Of a stretch of DNA of 64,000 bases, positions 8,604 to 16,962 are shown one piece after another. Positions within the stretch are counted from its first letter, which is position 1; each line of letters begins with the position of its first letter. The stretch is from CBDATG01 sp965200145. GTDB taxonomy: Bacteria > Chloroflexota > Dehalococcoidia > Lucifugimonadales > Lucifugimonadaceae. The stretch lies in contig CBDATG010000003.1 in NCBI GenBank assembly GCA_965200145.1, forward strand, positions 372,001-436,000. The letters are read 5' to 3'. The translations under genes and the position numbers were made by a program. The notes under the pieces are model-generated. The model did no database searches. It was not told the origin of the DNA and was given only the letters and a program-made list of their open reading frames with translations.

Positions 8604-11189
8604 TCAACCAAGCGTGGCAATCGTCGCCGCATCGCCACCCTTTTCCTCAGGAGCGGTGTACCAGCCCGATACCTGCGATTCGCGTCCGAGGACTTCCCTG
8701 ACCACCTCGCGCAACGCACCAGTACCACGGCCATGGATGATGCGAACCGTAGACAAACCCTGCACGAACGCGTGATCGATGAACTGCCGCAACATTGACT
8801 CGATATGATGCGCCCTCGATCCCCGAACATCCAGATCGGCAGATGGCATGTAAACCGGGTCAACCCCCAACTCCTCGCCTTGATCGCTCTGCGATTCGTC
8901 AGAACCTGCCTGTTCGGATTCCTCTACCAGCTCCAGCAACCCGATCCTCGTATCAAAGCTCATCGGGCCGGCTTTCACCGTAGCCTTGCCTCCGCCCCCG
9001 AGCGATTGAATAGTCCCGGAAACTCCCATGGACGACAGGCGCACGGTGTCACCAACTTGAAAGACATGTCGCTGTTTGCCTGACGTAGCACCGTTGGAAC
9101 CGCCATGCTCTATAACTTCGTTGACATCGCCGCGATCCGCATGCGACATTCCATCTTTGGCTACCCCGTCAGCCGTGCCCCGCGCCATCCATGCATCTGA
9201 CCGGATAGGCCGCGCTACGGCATCAACGGCACGACGCGCTTCACGCCACGTCTTACCCGACTCGCCAGTCCGCACTGCCCTTCGCAACTCGCGGCGCACA
9301 CGCTGCGCCTCCTGCAACAACTGCTCGCGTGCATGCTCCACCATCTCTACCGACTCGCGCTCTGCACGGGCCAAGTCGGCTTTGGCCGCCTCCGACATCT
9401 GCTGAGCATCTGCCAGCTGCCGAGTCGCCTCGCGTTGCAGCTCGGCAAGCGTCTCCCGCTCACGCCTCGCCTCCTCGCGCACACGCTCTATGTACTCCTC
9501 CGCCTGCTCACGCCGCGGATCGATCATCCCACGGGCGCGTTCCAACACATCTTCCGCGATACCTAATCGCTTAGCCACATGTAGCGCATAGCTGCGTCCA
9601 GGCGCTCCCATGATCAGGTTGTAATTCGGAAGCATCGTAACCGAATCGACTTCAACTGATGCATTCTGCAACTTTGGATGGCCAGCAGCGAAATCCGCAA
9701 CTGTGCGATGATGCGTCGTCACACATACCCAAGCGTCGCGGCTCACCAAGTCGTCAAGCACCGCACGCGCCAACGCCGAACCCTCGTCCATGTCCGTACC
9801 GGTGCCAAGCTCGTCCAGCAGCACTAGCGCATTGGAACCTTCGCCGCTACGGGCCGACAACTGTGCCACACGGCGCGAGATATTCACAACACGTTGCATG
9901 TGCGACGAGAACGTCGATACAGACCTGTCAATGCTCTGCGCATCGCCGATGTCGGCATACACACCACTGAATACTGGTATCACCGTCGCCTCGTTACACG
10001 GCAGCTGCATCCCACACTGATACATCATCGCAAATAGCCCAAGCGTCTTCATCGCAACCGTCTTGCCCCCGGTGTTGGGCCCAGTTATCACCAATCCGCG
10101 ATACTCGGCATCGATCCGCAATGTGATCGGTACCGCCTCTTCACCAAGCAAGGGATGTCGCGCATCAACGAGCGATATGCGCTGTATGCCAGTAGCATCA
10201 GCCGACGATGGCGTGATGGCAACCGACTTCGTAGCACGCGCATATCGGGCCCGCGCCATTGCAACATCTATCGAAGCCGCCGCCTGCATCGAGACCAACG
10301 CCGCCTCTCCCGAGCTGCCAATCGCCGCCGACAGCGACCTCAGCACTCGCGCCTCTTCCCGTTGCGCCGCGTCCAACGCCTCATGCCAACTGTTACCCGC
10401 ATTCACCGCAACCGTAGGCTCGATAAACACCGTCTGCCCACTACCAGACACGCCGTGGATTACGCCCGGAATGGAAGACTTGAACGAGGACTTGACCTCC
10501 AACACCATGCGACCATTGCGGGAAGCAATCACATCCGACCGCAACGCTTCCCGAGTCGCCTGCTGCTGTGTGAACCGTTCCAGCTGATCGACAAGCCGCT
10601 TGTATGCGATAGAAACTTGCTGGCGCAGCTTGCCCAAGCGCGGTGTCGCACGGTCCAGCACTTCGCCACTCGGAGACAAGGCATATTCGATCCGATCTGT
10701 GACATCACGCAGGTCGTGTATCAGCTCTGCCTGCTCCGCCAACAACGGGATACCATCACCCATGCTCTCCACTGTCGACTTGGCAACCCACGCCGAGTCA
10801 TATACCGCGCACACCTCCCGTATCTCAACGCCATCCAACACTCCACCGAGCATCGCACGACGCAACGCAGGACGGATATCCACCAAGCCGGTCAGCCCGA
10901 TATCACCCTTAGACTCCAGCAACGACCGAGCCTCCGCCGTCTCGGCCTGCAAGCGCGCCACATCATCTGGATGCCGCGCCGGATGCATCGACAGGACAAG
11001 CTCCTGCGCCATGATCATCCTAGCCAGTCCTGCAACATCTGCACGCACGCGGTCAAACTCCAGCAACCCTTCAGCCTCAAGCTGCAACTCGTCAACATGC
11101 AGCACCTCATCCAACGGACGCGCCGGACCATCCTGAACATCCGAGTCGAACGCAGGTGTCGTTGCGAAGGCATGTCGAGCAGCAGTCAT
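8604..11189 (-). CDS. mutS2: MutS2 ATPase with C-terminal Smr endonuclease domain
   Basis: MutS2 acts in suppression of recombination and in rescue of collided ribosomes. The 861-residue protein has the MutS-type ATPase (Walker A GPNTGGKT near residue 370, Walker B LVLLDELGTGTD near 458), a long charged coiled-coil linker (about 530-650) and a C-terminal Smr domain with LDVRG and the HGRGTGALR motif. It lacks the mismatch-recognition domain of MutS1, as expected. The ATG at 11189 is preferred to one at 11243, but neither has a clear ribosome binding site. It is divergent from the hydrolase gene, with about 48 bp between the starts. Confidence 0.93.
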   Translation of the reverse strand: MTAARHAFATTPAFDSDVQDGPARPLDEVLHVDELQLEAEGLLEFDRVRADVAGLARMIMAQELVLSMHPARHPDDVARLQAETAEARSLLESKGDIGLTGLVDIRPALRRAMLGGVLDGVEIREVCAVYDSAWVAKSTVESMGDGIPLLAEQAELIHDLRDVTDRIEYALSPSGEVLDRATPRLGKLRQQVSIAYKRLVDQLERFTQQQATREALRSDVIASRNGRMVLEVKSSFKSSIPGVIHGVSGSGQTVFIEPTVAVNAGNSWHEALDAAQREEARVLRSLSAAIGSSGEAALVSMQAAASIDVAMARARYARATKSVAITPSSADATGIQRISLVDARHPLLGEEAVPITLRIDAEYRGLVITGPNTGGKTVAMKTLGLFAMMYQCGMQLPCNEATVIPVFSGVYADIGDAQSIDRSVSTFSSHMQRVVNISRRVAQLSARSGEGSNALVLLDELGTGTDMDEGSALARAVLDDLVSRDAWVCVTTHHRTVADFAAGHPKLQNASVEVDSVTMLPNYNLIMGAPGRSYALHVAKRLGIAEDVLERARGMIDPRREQAEEYIERVREEARRERETLAELQREATRQLADAQQMSEAAKADLARAERESVEMVEHAREQLLQEAQRVRRELRRAVRTGESGKTWREARRAVDAVARPIRSDAWMARGTADGVAKDGMSHADRGDVNEVIEHGGSNGATSGKQRHVFQVGDTVRLSSMGVSGTIQSLGGGGKATVKAGPMSFDTRIGLLELVEESEQAGSDESQSDQGEELGVDPVYMPSADLDVRGSRAHHIESMLRQFIDHAFVQGLSTVRIIHGRGTGALREVVREVLGRESQVSGWYTAPEEKGGDAATIATLG

Positions 11190-11237
11190 CACAAATCCGA
11201 TTCTAGTATTTTTCCAACACCTGATAGACTCGTAGTC

Positions 11238-12140
11238 ATGCAAGATGCGTCAGTGGAAGCGATCCGTGCGGCGGGTGATGCGCTAATGTCCTACTCTGGA
11301 CTGCGCTACGAAGGGCGTTACATCAACGCGCTCGAACGCAAGGGAATCCACATCATGGAGTTCGGCGACGGACATCCCGTCGTCCTCTTGCACGGCGCAG
11401 GTGCGGGCGGCGCAATATGGCACAGACAGATCGCAGCCCTCGCCGCCACGCGCAGAGTCATCGTCCCTGAAATCCCAGTCTTCGGACTCTCAGACCTGCC
11501 AACTGACGTCCCTCCGATACGATCCGGCGTAGGCGAACTGGTCAACGCCATACTGGATGTGTTAGACATCCCGCACGCCGACATCGCCGGCATGTCGCTA
11601 GGCGGCCTAGAGGCGATCGGCGCAGTGCTGCACTCCCCAGACCGCTACAACAAGCTAGCTCTAGTCTCATCCGCAGGCCTAGGCTCCGACCTGCCATACA
11701 TCTACCGACTAGCACGCATCCCAGTCTTGAAGCGACTACTCGCAAAGCCCACACGCACAATGTCCGACAGCTTCTTCAACCGAATGGAAGCACAGATGTC
11801 CGACCAGTCGCCCGAACGAGACGCATTTATGAACTACCAGTTCCAAGTATCGCAACGCACCAACCGCGGCAACCGAATCCTAGAAGGCATCACCAGATTC
11901 TCAAACTGGCGCGGCCAGTCCGACATAGTCCCAGACGAAGACCTGGCAAACATCCGCACAAAGACACTAGTAATCTGGGGCGACCACGACCGCTTCTTCC
12001 CCCTAACACACGCAAACAGAGCCGCAACCATCATCCCAGAAGCAACCCTAGAGGTCATCCCAAACTGCGGCCACCTAACAGCAGTAGACGCACCCACCGA
12101 GCTGACAACAGCAATGGTGCGCTGGTTTGGGGGCGGGTGA
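11238..12140 (+). CDS. Alpha/beta hydrolase
   Basis: The 300-residue protein is a classical alpha/beta-hydrolase: oxyanion block VVLLHGAGAGGAIW near residue 50, nucleophile elbow GMSLGG (Ser near 120), acid residue in VIWGDHDRFF, and the catalytic histidine in PNCGHLTAVDAP. No transmembrane segment or secretion signal is visible, so it is probably cytoplasmic. The substrate cannot be inferred. The frame stays open far upstream because it runs antisense to mutS2, but that part is not coding. ATG 11238 (MQDASVEAIRAAG) and ATG 11286 are both possible starts; neither has a good ribosome binding site. Confidence 0.85.
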   Translation: MQDASVEAIRAAGDALMSYSGLRYEGRYINALERKGIHIMEFGDGHPVVLLHGAGAGGAIWHRQIAALAATRRVIVPEIPVFGLSDLPTDVPPIRSGVGELVNAILDVLDIPHADIAGMSLGGLEAIGAVLHSPDRYNKLALVSSAGLGSDLPYIYRLARIPVLKRLLAKPTRTMSDSFFNRMEAQMSDQSPERDAFMNYQFQVSQRTNRGNRILEGITRFSNWRGQSDIVPDEDLANIRTKTLVIWGDHDRFFPLTHANRAATIIPEATLEVIPNCGHLTAVDAPTELTTAMVRWFGGG

Positions 12141-12193
12141 GAGGGTCAGGGGCGGATAGGAGCCGCAACGGCAAGATTCCATCGCCCCGCGTC

Positions 12194-12213
12194 GTATATA
12201 TTGATATATATAC
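12194..12213. promoter_or_regulatory. AT-rich inverted repeat upstream of a small-gene module
   Basis: GTATATAT-tgat-ATATATAC is a perfect 8-bp inverted repeat in otherwise GC-rich DNA, about 80 bases before the start at 12292. It could supply a -10 region, an operator, or both. TATA-rich boxes of similar look precede other small genes of the window (38373-38378, 38888-38893). Confidence 0.4.
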
Positions 12214-12291
12214 TTGCAACACCGAACACCCACGCCACCGTCGGTGGTGAGAGATCGAGACGTAGTACACGTTTGGGGAGACATAAGCGAC

Positions 12292-12600
12292 ATGGTTACT
12301 TCTGAACAACGCAGACCAACAGTCGATCAGACGTTGCCCGAAGATCCGCTTGATACCGAGCCTGTCTTCAAGTGGTTCGAGGTGGCACTGTGCGAACGAG
12401 GGGAAGACGGCCAGGTCATCGTCAAAGACAGACAGAAATCCTTGATCCCAGAGTACACCTTCTACGAGGGACTACACCCGGGCAAGTACTACGCTCAGGC
12501 AGCACGAAGGGTGGAAGCAAGAGACGGTACCGTCTTCATCGGCGATTGGACCGACTTGTCAGAGTGGCGAAAGCCCACGCGCGCGAAAGAAAATGAGTGA
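12292..12600 (+). CDS. Small unknown protein, paralogue of 13332-13640
   Basis: This 102-residue soluble protein has the core WFEVALCERGEDGQVI, then TFYEGLHPGKYYA and WTDLSEWRKPTR. The gene at 13332-13640 encodes the same motifs (WFEVALCERGDEGQFI, FTEGLHPDRYYA, LREWRKP), so the two are paralogues under coding constraint. I cannot name the family. ATG 12292 gives a length matching the paralogue. Its end overlaps the start of the next gene by eight bases, indicating coupled translation. It begins a three-gene unit present in a second, decayed copy. Confidence 0.65.
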   Translation: MVTSEQRRPTVDQTLPEDPLDTEPVFKWFEVALCERGEDGQVIVKDRQKSLIPEYTFYEGLHPGKYYAQAARRVEARDGTVFIGDWTDLSEWRKPTRAKENE

Positions 12601-12922
12601 GTTATGGGACGCACTCCTTGAACTAGATCGAGAGTTGCCGGCCTGGTGGCGCTACTTGGCGACAGCCGCCGGCGCTATTGGACTATCGAGAATCGTTCAA
12701 AGGCTCTGGCGGTGGCTACATAACCGACAAAAGCCATTCAGATGCGGTCCGTTTGTCTGGAAGAGAAACGAAGAGGGCGACGTTTACGCCGGCCTCCGCG
12801 CCATCAAGTATGACTATCCGATCTGGTCAACCGGGAAGTGGGTTGAAGACGACACGCCAGCCGCTAAAAAGCCAATTGACGACAAGAAGGACAGCGAAGA
12901 AGACGAACCCGCCACGGACTAA
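12593..12922 (+). CDS. Small unknown protein with a weak hydrophobic segment and acidic tail
   Basis: The 109-residue protein starts MSELWDALLELDREL, has one moderately hydrophobic stretch (about residues 18-35, WWRYLATAAGAIGLSRIV) that might touch the membrane, then a basic middle and a strongly acidic C-terminus. It overlaps the upstream gene by eight bases. A truncated homologue (MRLWDALLKLGR) follows the paralogous gene at 13637, which shows that the pair was duplicated together. No family is recognised. Confidence 0.55.
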   Translation: MSELWDALLELDRELPAWWRYLATAAGAIGLSRIVQRLWRWLHNRQKPFRCGPFVWKRNEEGDVYAGLRAIKYDYPIWSTGKWVEDDTPAAKKPIDDKKDSEEDEPATD

Positions 12923-13119
12923 GCCCGCCGCAACTGCTCGATAAGCACTGACTCAACCGCGTTGATGGCATCCTCGTCGTGTGAGACGTCAATGTCAAGT
13001 CGCCTCTCGATAAGCTTGCCAGTGTCCGGGTCAGCAATCACCGTCAGCTTGACAGAGTTGACCTTGACGGCTGATGGCACCACCGTCTCGGTGATTCTTC
13101 GTTGGATAGTACTCTGCAT
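12919..13119 (-). CDS. Small unknown protein (66 aa), antisense member of the module
   Basis: The protein has the pattern VNSVKLTVIADPDTGKLIERRLDIDV followed by an acidic helix AINAVESVLIEQL, suggesting a beta-hairpin and a terminal helix. A degraded copy sits at the equivalent place in the second module (13698-13800) with the same DEDAINAV block. It is convergent with, and overlaps by four bases, the gene at 12593-12922. There is no clear ribosome binding site and the function is unknown. Confidence 0.5.
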   Translation of the reverse strand: MQSTIQRRITETVVPSAVKVNSVKLTVIADPDTGKLIERRLDIDVSHDEDAINAVESVLIEQLRRA

Positions 13120-13331
13120 GGCAACCGCGTCCGTGGCTGGTAAGTTGATCCGGCGGCTCAGGCGAAGCCGCGTGTCGCTAGTGTATCAGATTCCGCCAGA
13201 CGCGCAATACCAGCTGACGGATAAGTGATGCGCAGGATTCAGGGTAGCGTTGCAACAGCACGACCCCTTCTCGCCGAATCGTATACACTTACAACATCGC
13301 CAGCAGCCCCGACAAGGAACACCACAGCACC

Positions 13332-13640
13332 ATGTATTTTCGCAAGAACCGCAAACCGTCCAGCAACGACTTACTGCCGAAAGAACCCGTTGTGACCGGA
13401 CCCGTTAACGAATGGTTTGAAGTGGCCCTGTGCGAACGAGGGGACGAGGGGCAATTCATCATCAAAGACATCAAGAGGTCCTTTACGCCGGATTGGACCT
13501 TCACCGAAGGGCTACACCCGGACAGGTACTACGCTCTGGCATCACGGCGAGTGGAGATAAGAGATGATGCGATCATAACCGAGGACTGGAACGGCTTGAG
13601 GGAGTGGCGCAAGCCGAACCGTCCACGCGGGGATGGATGA
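13332..13640 (+). CDS. Small unknown protein, paralogue of 12292-12600
   Basis: This 102-residue paralogue begins MYFRKNRKPSSNDLL and shares WFEVALCERG, EGLHPDRYY and EWRKP with the copy one kilobase upstream. The frame is intact although the two genes that follow it in the first module are damaged here. Its stop overlaps the start of a truncated partner (ATGA at 13637). Confidence 0.6.
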   Translation: MYFRKNRKPSSNDLLPKEPVVTGPVNEWFEVALCERGDEGQFIIKDIKRSFTPDWTFTEGLHPDRYYALASRRVEIRDDAIITEDWNGLREWRKPNRPRGDG

Positions 13641-13711
13641 GGTTATGGGATGCCTTACTCAAACTAGGTCGGGTTTTTGCCGAGCTGACGGTACTCGAGG
13701 ATGTTCGATAA
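13637..13711 (+). pseudogene. Truncated copy of the 12593-12922 gene
   Basis: Starting at ATG 13637, in ATGA overlap with the previous gene, the frame reads MRLWDALLKLGRVF and stops after 24 residues. It aligns with MSELWDALLELDREL of the intact copy, after which the sequence jumps into DNA homologous to the antisense gene. An internal deletion removed the rest. Confidence 0.6.
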
Positions 13712-13800
13712 GCGCAGACGCAACGGCGTTGATCGCATCCTCGTCGTACGAGAAGTCAATGTCTAGCGTCTCTCGATCAGCTTGCCTGTGTGCGGGTCAC
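13698..13800 (-). pseudogene. Decayed copy of the 12919-13119 gene
   Basis: On the minus strand this stretch encodes a DEDAINAV block and a broken TLDIDF segment matching the C-terminal half of the protein at 12919-13119 (DVSHDEDAINAVESVLIEQL). A small indel near 13760 breaks the frame and no start remains. It completes the second, decayed copy of the three-gene unit. Confidence 0.55.
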
Positions 13801-13991
13801 CGGCGACCGTGTTGCCCACCCAACTGCATCCGTGACTCCTTGGCCGGTTCTTCGGCTTCTCTGTCGGAGGCTTCATGGAGCCGTTCTAGATGTTCGCGCC
13901 TGCTGGCATCCAACGGCTTAGTCGTAACTTTCGGCCGACAGATTGCTCTCACCACAAAAGGCAAGAAATACATGGTACCTTGTGCTGGCAT
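13797..13991 (-). CDS. Doubtful small charged ORF (64 aa)
   Basis: The frame encodes a highly charged helix-prone stretch (REHLERLHEASDREAEEPAK) beside the decayed module. It has no ribosome binding site, no recognisable family, and starts close to the insertion-sequence end. It may be a remnant. I list it because the region 13712-14016 otherwise holds nothing that I can identify. Confidence 0.2.
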   Translation of the reverse strand: MPAQGTMYFLPFVVRAICRPKVTTKPLDASRREHLERLHEASDREAEEPAKESRMQLGGQHGRR

Positions 13992-14016
13992 GGCCGGCAG
14001 TATAGTTATTTCATGT

Positions 14017-14051
14017 TATCATAGGGGAATTATATACCTGTTTACCCAAAT
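14017..14051. repeat. Left target duplication and left terminal inverted repeat
   Basis: Bases 14017-14024 read TATCATAG and recur as a direct repeat at 16990-16997. Bases 14025-14051, beginning GGGAATTATATACC, are repeated perfectly in inverted orientation at 16963-16989 (27 bp). An 8-bp target duplication is the usual product of IS1595-family transposition. Confidence 0.95.
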
Positions 14052-14054
14052 CGC

Positions 14055-14083
14055 TTGACAAACGGGTAAGTATCGATTAATAT
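14055..14083 (+). promoter_or_regulatory. Transposase promoter just inside the left inverted repeat
   Basis: TTGACA (14055-14060) and TAATAT (14078-14083) are separated by exactly 17 bases. Transcription would begin about 14090, at the transposase start codon, so the message would be leaderless or nearly so. No Shine-Dalgarno sequence precedes the start. Confidence 0.75.
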
Positions 14084-14090
14084 TGTGGGT

Positions 14091-15077
14091 ATGACGCAGA
14101 AAGCACCAGGTCAATCTCACCGCAAGGGGCTATCGCTGGTTCAGCTCACTCGCAAGTTCTCCACGGAGGACAAGGCGGAGGCGTGGTTCGTCAAGCGGCG
14201 ATGGCCGAGGGGCGTGCGATGCGTGCGATGCGACAGCGACAACGTGCAGGTGCGACCCACCCGCAAGCCCCAGCCCTATCGCTGCCGCGACTGCCGGAAG
14301 GACTTCAGCGTCAAGACGGACACGGTCCTGCACAACTCCAAGATACCTCTCTCGTCTTGGGCGATAGCGTTCTACCTCTACTCGACGAACCTCAAGGGCG
14401 TGTCCAGCATGAAGCTGCACCGCGATCTGGGAATCACCCAGAAATCGGCATGGCACATGGGACACAGGATCCGCGAGGCTTGGGGTACAGACATCGACAA
14501 GTTCAACGGCCCGGTCGAAGTCGACGAGACCTACATCGGCGGGAAGGAGGGCAACAAGCACGAGTGGAAGAAGCAGAACGCCGGGCGAGGACCCGTCGGG
14601 AAGGCCGCGGTGGTGGGCATCAGGGACCGCGAGACGAACCGCATAGCGGTCATGCCGGTCGACAGCACCGACGCCGCCACTCTGCAAGGTTTCGTACACG
14701 AGCGGACGAAACCTGAGACACTGGTATTCACGGACGAGGCGCGGGCCTACGACGGGTTGCGTCGTCCGCACCAACGAGTGAAGCACAGCGTCAAGGAGTT
14801 CGTGAACGGCATGATCCACACCAACGGCTTGGAGTCGCACTGGGCGATGTTCAAGCGCGCCTATGTAGGCGTGTTCCACCACGTGAGCCAGAAGCATCTG
14901 GGTCGCTACACGAACGAGTTCGCCGGCAGGCACAACGCCCGCCAGATGGACACCGAGGATCAGATGACCGCTCTGGTGCAAGGCAGCGTCGGCAAGCGGC
15001 TGCCGTTGGCCGACCTGATCGGTCCGAAGCAGACACGTCAACCTGCCATGTTGAACGCTTGGAACGCCTGGGAATAA
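14091..15077 (+). CDS. IS1595-family transposase (ISXO2-like DDE/N domain)
   Basis: The 328-residue protein has an N-terminal zinc ribbon (CVRC at about residue 45 and CRDC about 20 residues later), a helix-turn-helix-like region (about 85-130), and the ISXO2 catalytic domain: VEVDETYIGG, then FTDEARAYDGL, then HTNGLESHWAMFKRAY. These hold the acidic and Asn residues of the family's active site. The length is normal for single-ORF IS1595 transposases and the frame is unbroken. ATG 14091 is taken as start; a GTG at 14085 is also possible. The ribosome binding site after its stop (AAGGAG, 15076-15081) serves the next reading frame. Confidence 0.95.
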   Translation: MTQKAPGQSHRKGLSLVQLTRKFSTEDKAEAWFVKRRWPRGVRCVRCDSDNVQVRPTRKPQPYRCRDCRKDFSVKTDTVLHNSKIPLSSWAIAFYLYSTNLKGVSSMKLHRDLGITQKSAWHMGHRIREAWGTDIDKFNGPVEVDETYIGGKEGNKHEWKKQNAGRGPVGKAAVVGIRDRETNRIAVMPVDSTDAATLQGFVHERTKPETLVFTDEARAYDGLRRPHQRVKHSVKEFVNGMIHTNGLESHWAMFKRAYVGVFHHVSQKHLGRYTNEFAGRHNARQMDTEDQMTALVQGSVGKRLPLADLIGPKQTRQPAMLNAWNAWE

Positions 15078-15100
15078 GGAGAACGTGATGGCATTAGAAT

Positions 15101-15144
15101 CGCGAGCGAAGCGAAGCGGGGGGAACGCGAGCGAAGCGAAGCGG
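15101..15144. repeat. Direct repeat of a 19-bp motif before the methylase gene
   Basis: CGCGAGCGAAGCGAAGCGG occurs at 15101-15119 and again at 15126-15144, with a run of six G between. It lies between a good ribosome binding site with ATG 15088 and the open methylase frame, exactly where the reading frame fails to connect. Confidence 0.7.
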
Positions 15145-15200
15145 CCCCCTTCAACGCCGTCAACCGAGGGGTTTACATCGCCGATAACCTGGATTTCCTG

Positions 15201-16784
15201 ATGGGATTGAACGATGAATGCATAGACCTCGTTTGCATCGACCCACCGTTCGCCAAGAACGACACGTTCAGCGAAGACAAATTGCGGCCGCCTTTGAGTG
15301 ATAGCGAAAGGTCAACGGAGACCAGATTGCTTGATCGATGGGGCATCCACGACGAGCGGCAAGCGAGGAAGAAGGGTATCGCCTATTCCAACGCCGGATA
15401 CAAGGACATCTGGTCGTGGGAAGATGACGTACATGAGGAATGGATCGAGAGCATTGAGGCAGACTATCAGGGTGTCAGCAAATTGATCGATGCCACACGC
15501 TACGTTCACGGCGATAGCACGGCCGCCTATCTCTGCTACATGGCGATAAGACTGATCGAAGTCCATCGGGTATTGAAGCCGTCTGGTACCTTGTATCTGC
15601 ATTGCGACCATACCGCCAACTCATACATCCGACAGCTGCTGGACGGGATTTTCGGCAAGTCCAACTTTCGCAACGAAATCGTCTGGCACTATGGCAAGAT
15701 GTCAAACAGCCCGCGCAACTTCCCGCAGAACCACGACACGATATACCGCTATAGCAAGACTGATTCGCAGTTCAAGTTCAGGCCGATTAGGGGCGCAGAA
15801 TCGGAATACAAGGTGCGCTACGAGCGCTTCCTGTCGGGTAACCGCGTTCTATGGGGCAAGGTCAAGCACAAGTCCGACAGACTGATACACGGCAGGGCGC
15901 GGAAGGTTCGAAGAGAGCTCGGACGCGACCTGCGAGACGATGATGTGTTGTTTGACTTCGATCAGGAGTTCAAGCAACAGTCAGATGTGGTGTACGTCCC
16001 TATTCTCAAGGGCAACTCAAAGGAACGCACTGGATATCCGACGCAGAAGCCGATAGCGTTAACCCGAAAGCTGATTGAGGCTAGTACCGATCCAGGCGAT
16101 ATCGTTTTGGATTGCTTCGCAGGCTGTGCGTCGTCTGGTGTAGCGGCCGAGATGCTTGGTCGACGTTGGATTGCGTGTGACATGAACCCACGCGCGTGGA
16201 CGGTGTTCAAGCGTCAGTTCGGTAAGGAAGATTTGGTGTTACTCAGATGTAACGACGAGACCATCGATCAGCAAGTGATTGGCACAGAACCTGTAGTCAC
16301 TGTTTTCGGGCCGTCGGAGTTACCCGAAGCGACCTCGCCCAAAAGCGATATTCGACCTCCTGTCTTCACTCCCCCCGAACGCAAGTTCAAAGTCCCGGCA
16401 AGTGTCATCCCAGAGAGGGAGATGCTGGAGATGTTGTTGGAGTTGTCGAATTACGAGGCTTGGTGTTGCGGTTTTGCGAACCGCAAGCCTGACGGCAAGG
16501 TCATTCGGACGACGCGCAACTTCCACCTTGACCATATCGACCCGATCAGCAGGAAGGGAACTAGCAATGAGATAGTCAATCGTGCGCCATTGTGCCCTCA
16601 TCACAACATCCGCAAGGGTAATCGCCGCATAGGTTTAGCGGAGTACCGAGATGAGATAGCTCACGCTCAAGAAATGGCGGTAAACACCATCGGCGACCTC
16701 ATCGACCTCGATGAAGCGCGGCACAAGGCAAACCAGATCTTTCTCCGCGAACATATCTCGCGGACGAATCCTCTTCGGATTTAG
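15201..16784 (+). CDS. DNA methyltransferase fused to a C-terminal HNH nuclease domain
   Basis: The 527-residue protein has beta-class DNA methylase order: catalytic motif IV DPPF at residues 14-17, KPSGTLYLHCD near 135, and the SAM-binding motif DCFAGCASSG near 305. Residues about 420-490 form an HNH domain: HLDHIDPIS, then NRAPLCPHHN and RKGNRR. One chain may thus both modify and cut DNA, or the HNH part may be vestigial. The assigned ATG 15201 lacks a ribosome binding site, and upstream in-frame codons (VYIADNLDFL) look like the usual N-terminal strand. The best initiation site, AAGGAG plus ATG 15088, is in another frame, so a -1 frameshift or a sequence error is possible. It is a passenger of the insertion element. 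Confidence 0.88.
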   Translation: MGLNDECIDLVCIDPPFAKNDTFSEDKLRPPLSDSERSTETRLLDRWGIHDERQARKKGIAYSNAGYKDIWSWEDDVHEEWIESIEADYQGVSKLIDATRYVHGDSTAAYLCYMAIRLIEVHRVLKPSGTLYLHCDHTANSYIRQLLDGIFGKSNFRNEIVWHYGKMSNSPRNFPQNHDTIYRYSKTDSQFKFRPIRGAESEYKVRYERFLSGNRVLWGKVKHKSDRLIHGRARKVRRELGRDLRDDDVLFDFDQEFKQQSDVVYVPILKGNSKERTGYPTQKPIALTRKLIEASTDPGDIVLDCFAGCASSGVAAEMLGRRWIACDMNPRAWTVFKRQFGKEDLVLLRCNDETIDQQVIGTEPVVTVFGPSELPEATSPKSDIRPPVFTPPERKFKVPASVIPEREMLEMLLELSNYEAWCCGFANRKPDGKVIRTTRNFHLDHIDPISRKGTSNEIVNRAPLCPHHNIRKGNRRIGLAEYRDEIAHAQEMAVNTIGDLIDLDEARHKANQIFLREHISRTNPLRI

Positions 16785-16792
16785 GAGTACCG

Positions 16793-16957
16793 ATGAACGA
16801 CAAGGAACCAATCAAGCGCGAGCGTGGACGACCGCGCAAGTACCCGTGGGCAGAGAAGATAGACGCAACGCCTGAGGAGATCGCCGAGAAGGTGCTACAG
16901 GTCAAGCCTCCGAAGCGCTGGAAGTACTTGGAGCAAGCCAAGCGTGCTAGCGATTGA
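16793..16957 (+). CDS. 54-residue basic protein with AT-hook-like motif
   Basis: The protein begins MNDKEPIKRERGRPRKYPWA; RGRPRKYP is close to an AT-hook core (GRP flanked by basic residues) and suggests minor-groove DNA binding. A helical, lysine-rich second half follows. AGGAG overlaps the methylase stop codon and stands five to six bases before ATG 16793, so translation is coupled. It ends only a few bases before the right inverted repeat and belongs to the element. It might assist the methylase-HNH enzyme or transposition; neither can be shown here. Confidence 0.7.
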   Translation: MNDKEPIKRERGRPRKYPWAEKIDATPEEIAEKVLQVKPPKRWKYLEQAKRASD

Positions 16958-16962
16958 ACTCA

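Noticed and set aside
10155..11237. Long plus-strand open frame continuous with the alpha/beta hydrolase
   Set aside because: It lies antisense to the conserved mutS2 coding region; the translation is Arg/His-rich and has no family features. The hydrolase begins at or after 11238.
14130..15041. 303-codon minus-strand open frame
   Set aside because: It is antisense to the IS1595 transposase, whose catalytic motifs are clear; the frame has no start signal or recognisable protein.
15101..15144. Removal of one copy of the 25-bp repeat period as the cause of the methylase frame break
   Set aside because: Deleting 25 bases would still not bring ATG 15088 into the methylase frame, so the repeat alone does not explain it.
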